37,658 nt of DNA from positions 69,747 through 107,404 of the forward strand of contig LCRY01000002.1 of NCBI GenBank assembly GCA_001004905.1. Direction: 5' to 3'. Source of the stretch: Parcubacteria group bacterium GW2011_GWA1_56_13. Its GTDB lineage: Bacteria > Patescibacteriota > Minisyncoccia > Phycocordibacterales > Phycocordibacteraceae. The translations under genes were made by a program, and so were the position numbers. Below, in pieces: positions 36,702 through 37,658 of the stretch (within the stretch, counting starts at the first letter, position 1; each line of letters begins with the position of its first letter). The notes under the pieces were generated by a model that was not told the DNA's origin, searched no databases, and saw only the letters and a program-made list of their open reading frames with translations.

Positions 36702-37658
36702 ATGCGCATACCCATACGACACTCTATCGCTCTCACACTGATTTTTATGATTTTCGCGCTTTCGCGCGGCTTTACCTTGTCCGAGATACACCAACTGCCT
36801 TTGTTCACCCCTTTGCACGCCCGCGCCGACGGCGAATTTTTTAGCGGCGATTTCGGTGGCGACATCGGCGCGGCCGTCGGCGGCGACGCCGGTGCTTTTG
36901 CGGGCGATATAGGGACCGCCGTCGGCGGCGATGCGAGCGGTTTTGTAGGCGATATTGGAACTGCTGTCGGCGGTGATGCTTTTACGGACATAGGAACTGC
37001 CGTCGGCGGCGATGCGTTTACGGTTGGTGATATCGGAACTGCCGTCGGCGGCGATGCGTTTACGGACATAGGAACAGCCGTCGGTGGCGATGCCAGTACG
37101 CCTCCGGTTACTACGGACACCGGAGCGAGCATCCCGCCTCCCATTGAAACGATCGTAGTCATACCGCCGCCCGCGCCCGTCTGCACGCTTTCCGCATCCC
37201 CGACCTCCGTTGTAGGCGGTTCTGCTTCAACACTTTCGTGGACGACGGCAAACGCCGCGGATTTCAGTATTGATAACGGCGTCGGCTCCGTTACACCCGT
37301 CGAATCCGGCTCGACATCGGTCGCTCCGGCGGTGACCACGACGTACACCGGTACGGCGACCGGCCCCGGCGGTTCGGTGCAATGCGCTGCAAGTGTAACG
37401 GTTACGGTCACGCCCCCGCCTTCGCCCGTGCTCGCTTGTACGCTTGCCGCCGACCCTACTTCGGTTACGTCCGGCTCTTCTTCCACCCTCACTTGGACGA
37501 CCGAGAATGCGACGGCCTTTAGTATTGATAACGGCATTGGCTCCGTCACCCCCGTGTCTGGTGGCTCGGTTACTACGCCCGCAGTAAGTGCCAATACGAC
37601 ATTCACTGGCAGCGCGACCGATGCTGTCGGGGGTACGATAACGTGTGCGGCGACCGTA
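36702..37658 (+). CDS. Secreted surface protein with DIGTAVGGDA repeats and tandem Ig-like repeats; runs off the window
   Basis: ATG 36702, frame open to the end (319 codons); signal-like SIALTLIFMIFALSRGF; repeats ~36857-37095; CTLSASPTSVVGGSASTLSWTT.. / CTLAADPTSVTSGSSSTLTWTT..; not in ORF track because no stop in window. Confidence 0.85.
   Translation, partial: MRIPIRHSIALTLIFMIFALSRGFTLSEIHQLPLFTPLHARADGEFFSGDFGGDIGAAVGGDAGAFAGDIGTAVGGDASGFVGDIGTAVGGDAFTDIGTAVGGDAFTVGDIGTAVGGDAFTDIGTAVGGDASTPPVTTDTGASIPPPIETIVVIPPPAPVCTLSASPTSVVGGSASTLSWTTANAADFSIDNGVGSVTPVESGSTSVAPAVTTTYTGTATGPGGSVQCAASVTVTVTPPPSPVLACTLAADPTSVTSGSSSTLTWTTENATAFSIDNGIGSVTPVSGGSVTTPAVSANTTFTGSATDAVGGTITCAATV

Noticed and set aside
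36515-37606. 363-aa minus ORF
   Set aside because: Antisense of the repeat surface protein; the plus frame has a start, signal peptide and Ig-like repeats.
1-37658. Alternative genetic code (UGA = Gly as in some CPR groups)
   Set aside because: Several genes end naturally at TGA (18224, 22568-23153, 27130) and core proteins carry no in-frame TGA.

Overview
The window is a compact, GC-rich bacterial chromosome segment. Gene content and style suggest a Patescibacteria/CPR (Parcubacteria-like) genome: short PheS and PheT without the N-terminal domains, class I FBA, split transketolase, HTH-TM proteins, sortase, and giant S74 fibre. This placement is inference. It encodes housekeeping genes (obg partial, gatB, gap-rpiB-rpe-tktN-tktC, class I aldolase, bL25, bL31, prfA, rpsB, tsf, tRNA-Thr, pheST, gyrB) and envelope genes (coiled-coil lytic transglycosylase, GT2, CARDB protein, sortase, an Ig/repeat surface protein running off the end). 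About 9.2 kb encodes a split giant fibre: a DNA-binding-like N-terminus, more than 20 GNVGIGTTSP repeats, an S74-type chaperone and a Thr-rich/Ig tail. Main points for follow-up: (1) a Y1/RAYT-like transposase flanked by, and carrying in-frame within its own CDS, four copies of a 23-bp palindrome; (2) a ~100-bp structured dispersed element in three copies whose 22-bp terminal arms differ at five positions, all compensated; (3) four genes with frame-breaking deletion-like lesions, one exactly inside a fibre repeat; (4) a duplicated prfA 5' end forming a 33-codon leader ORF; (5) a 7-nt-period repeat (ATTCNNN x7) just upstream of gap; (6) -10-like boxes repeatedly 6-8 nt before ATG, suggesting widespread leaderless transcription; (7) hairpin clusters and convergent genes abutting stop-to-stop. 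All identifications come from reading the sequence; no searches or folding programs were run.
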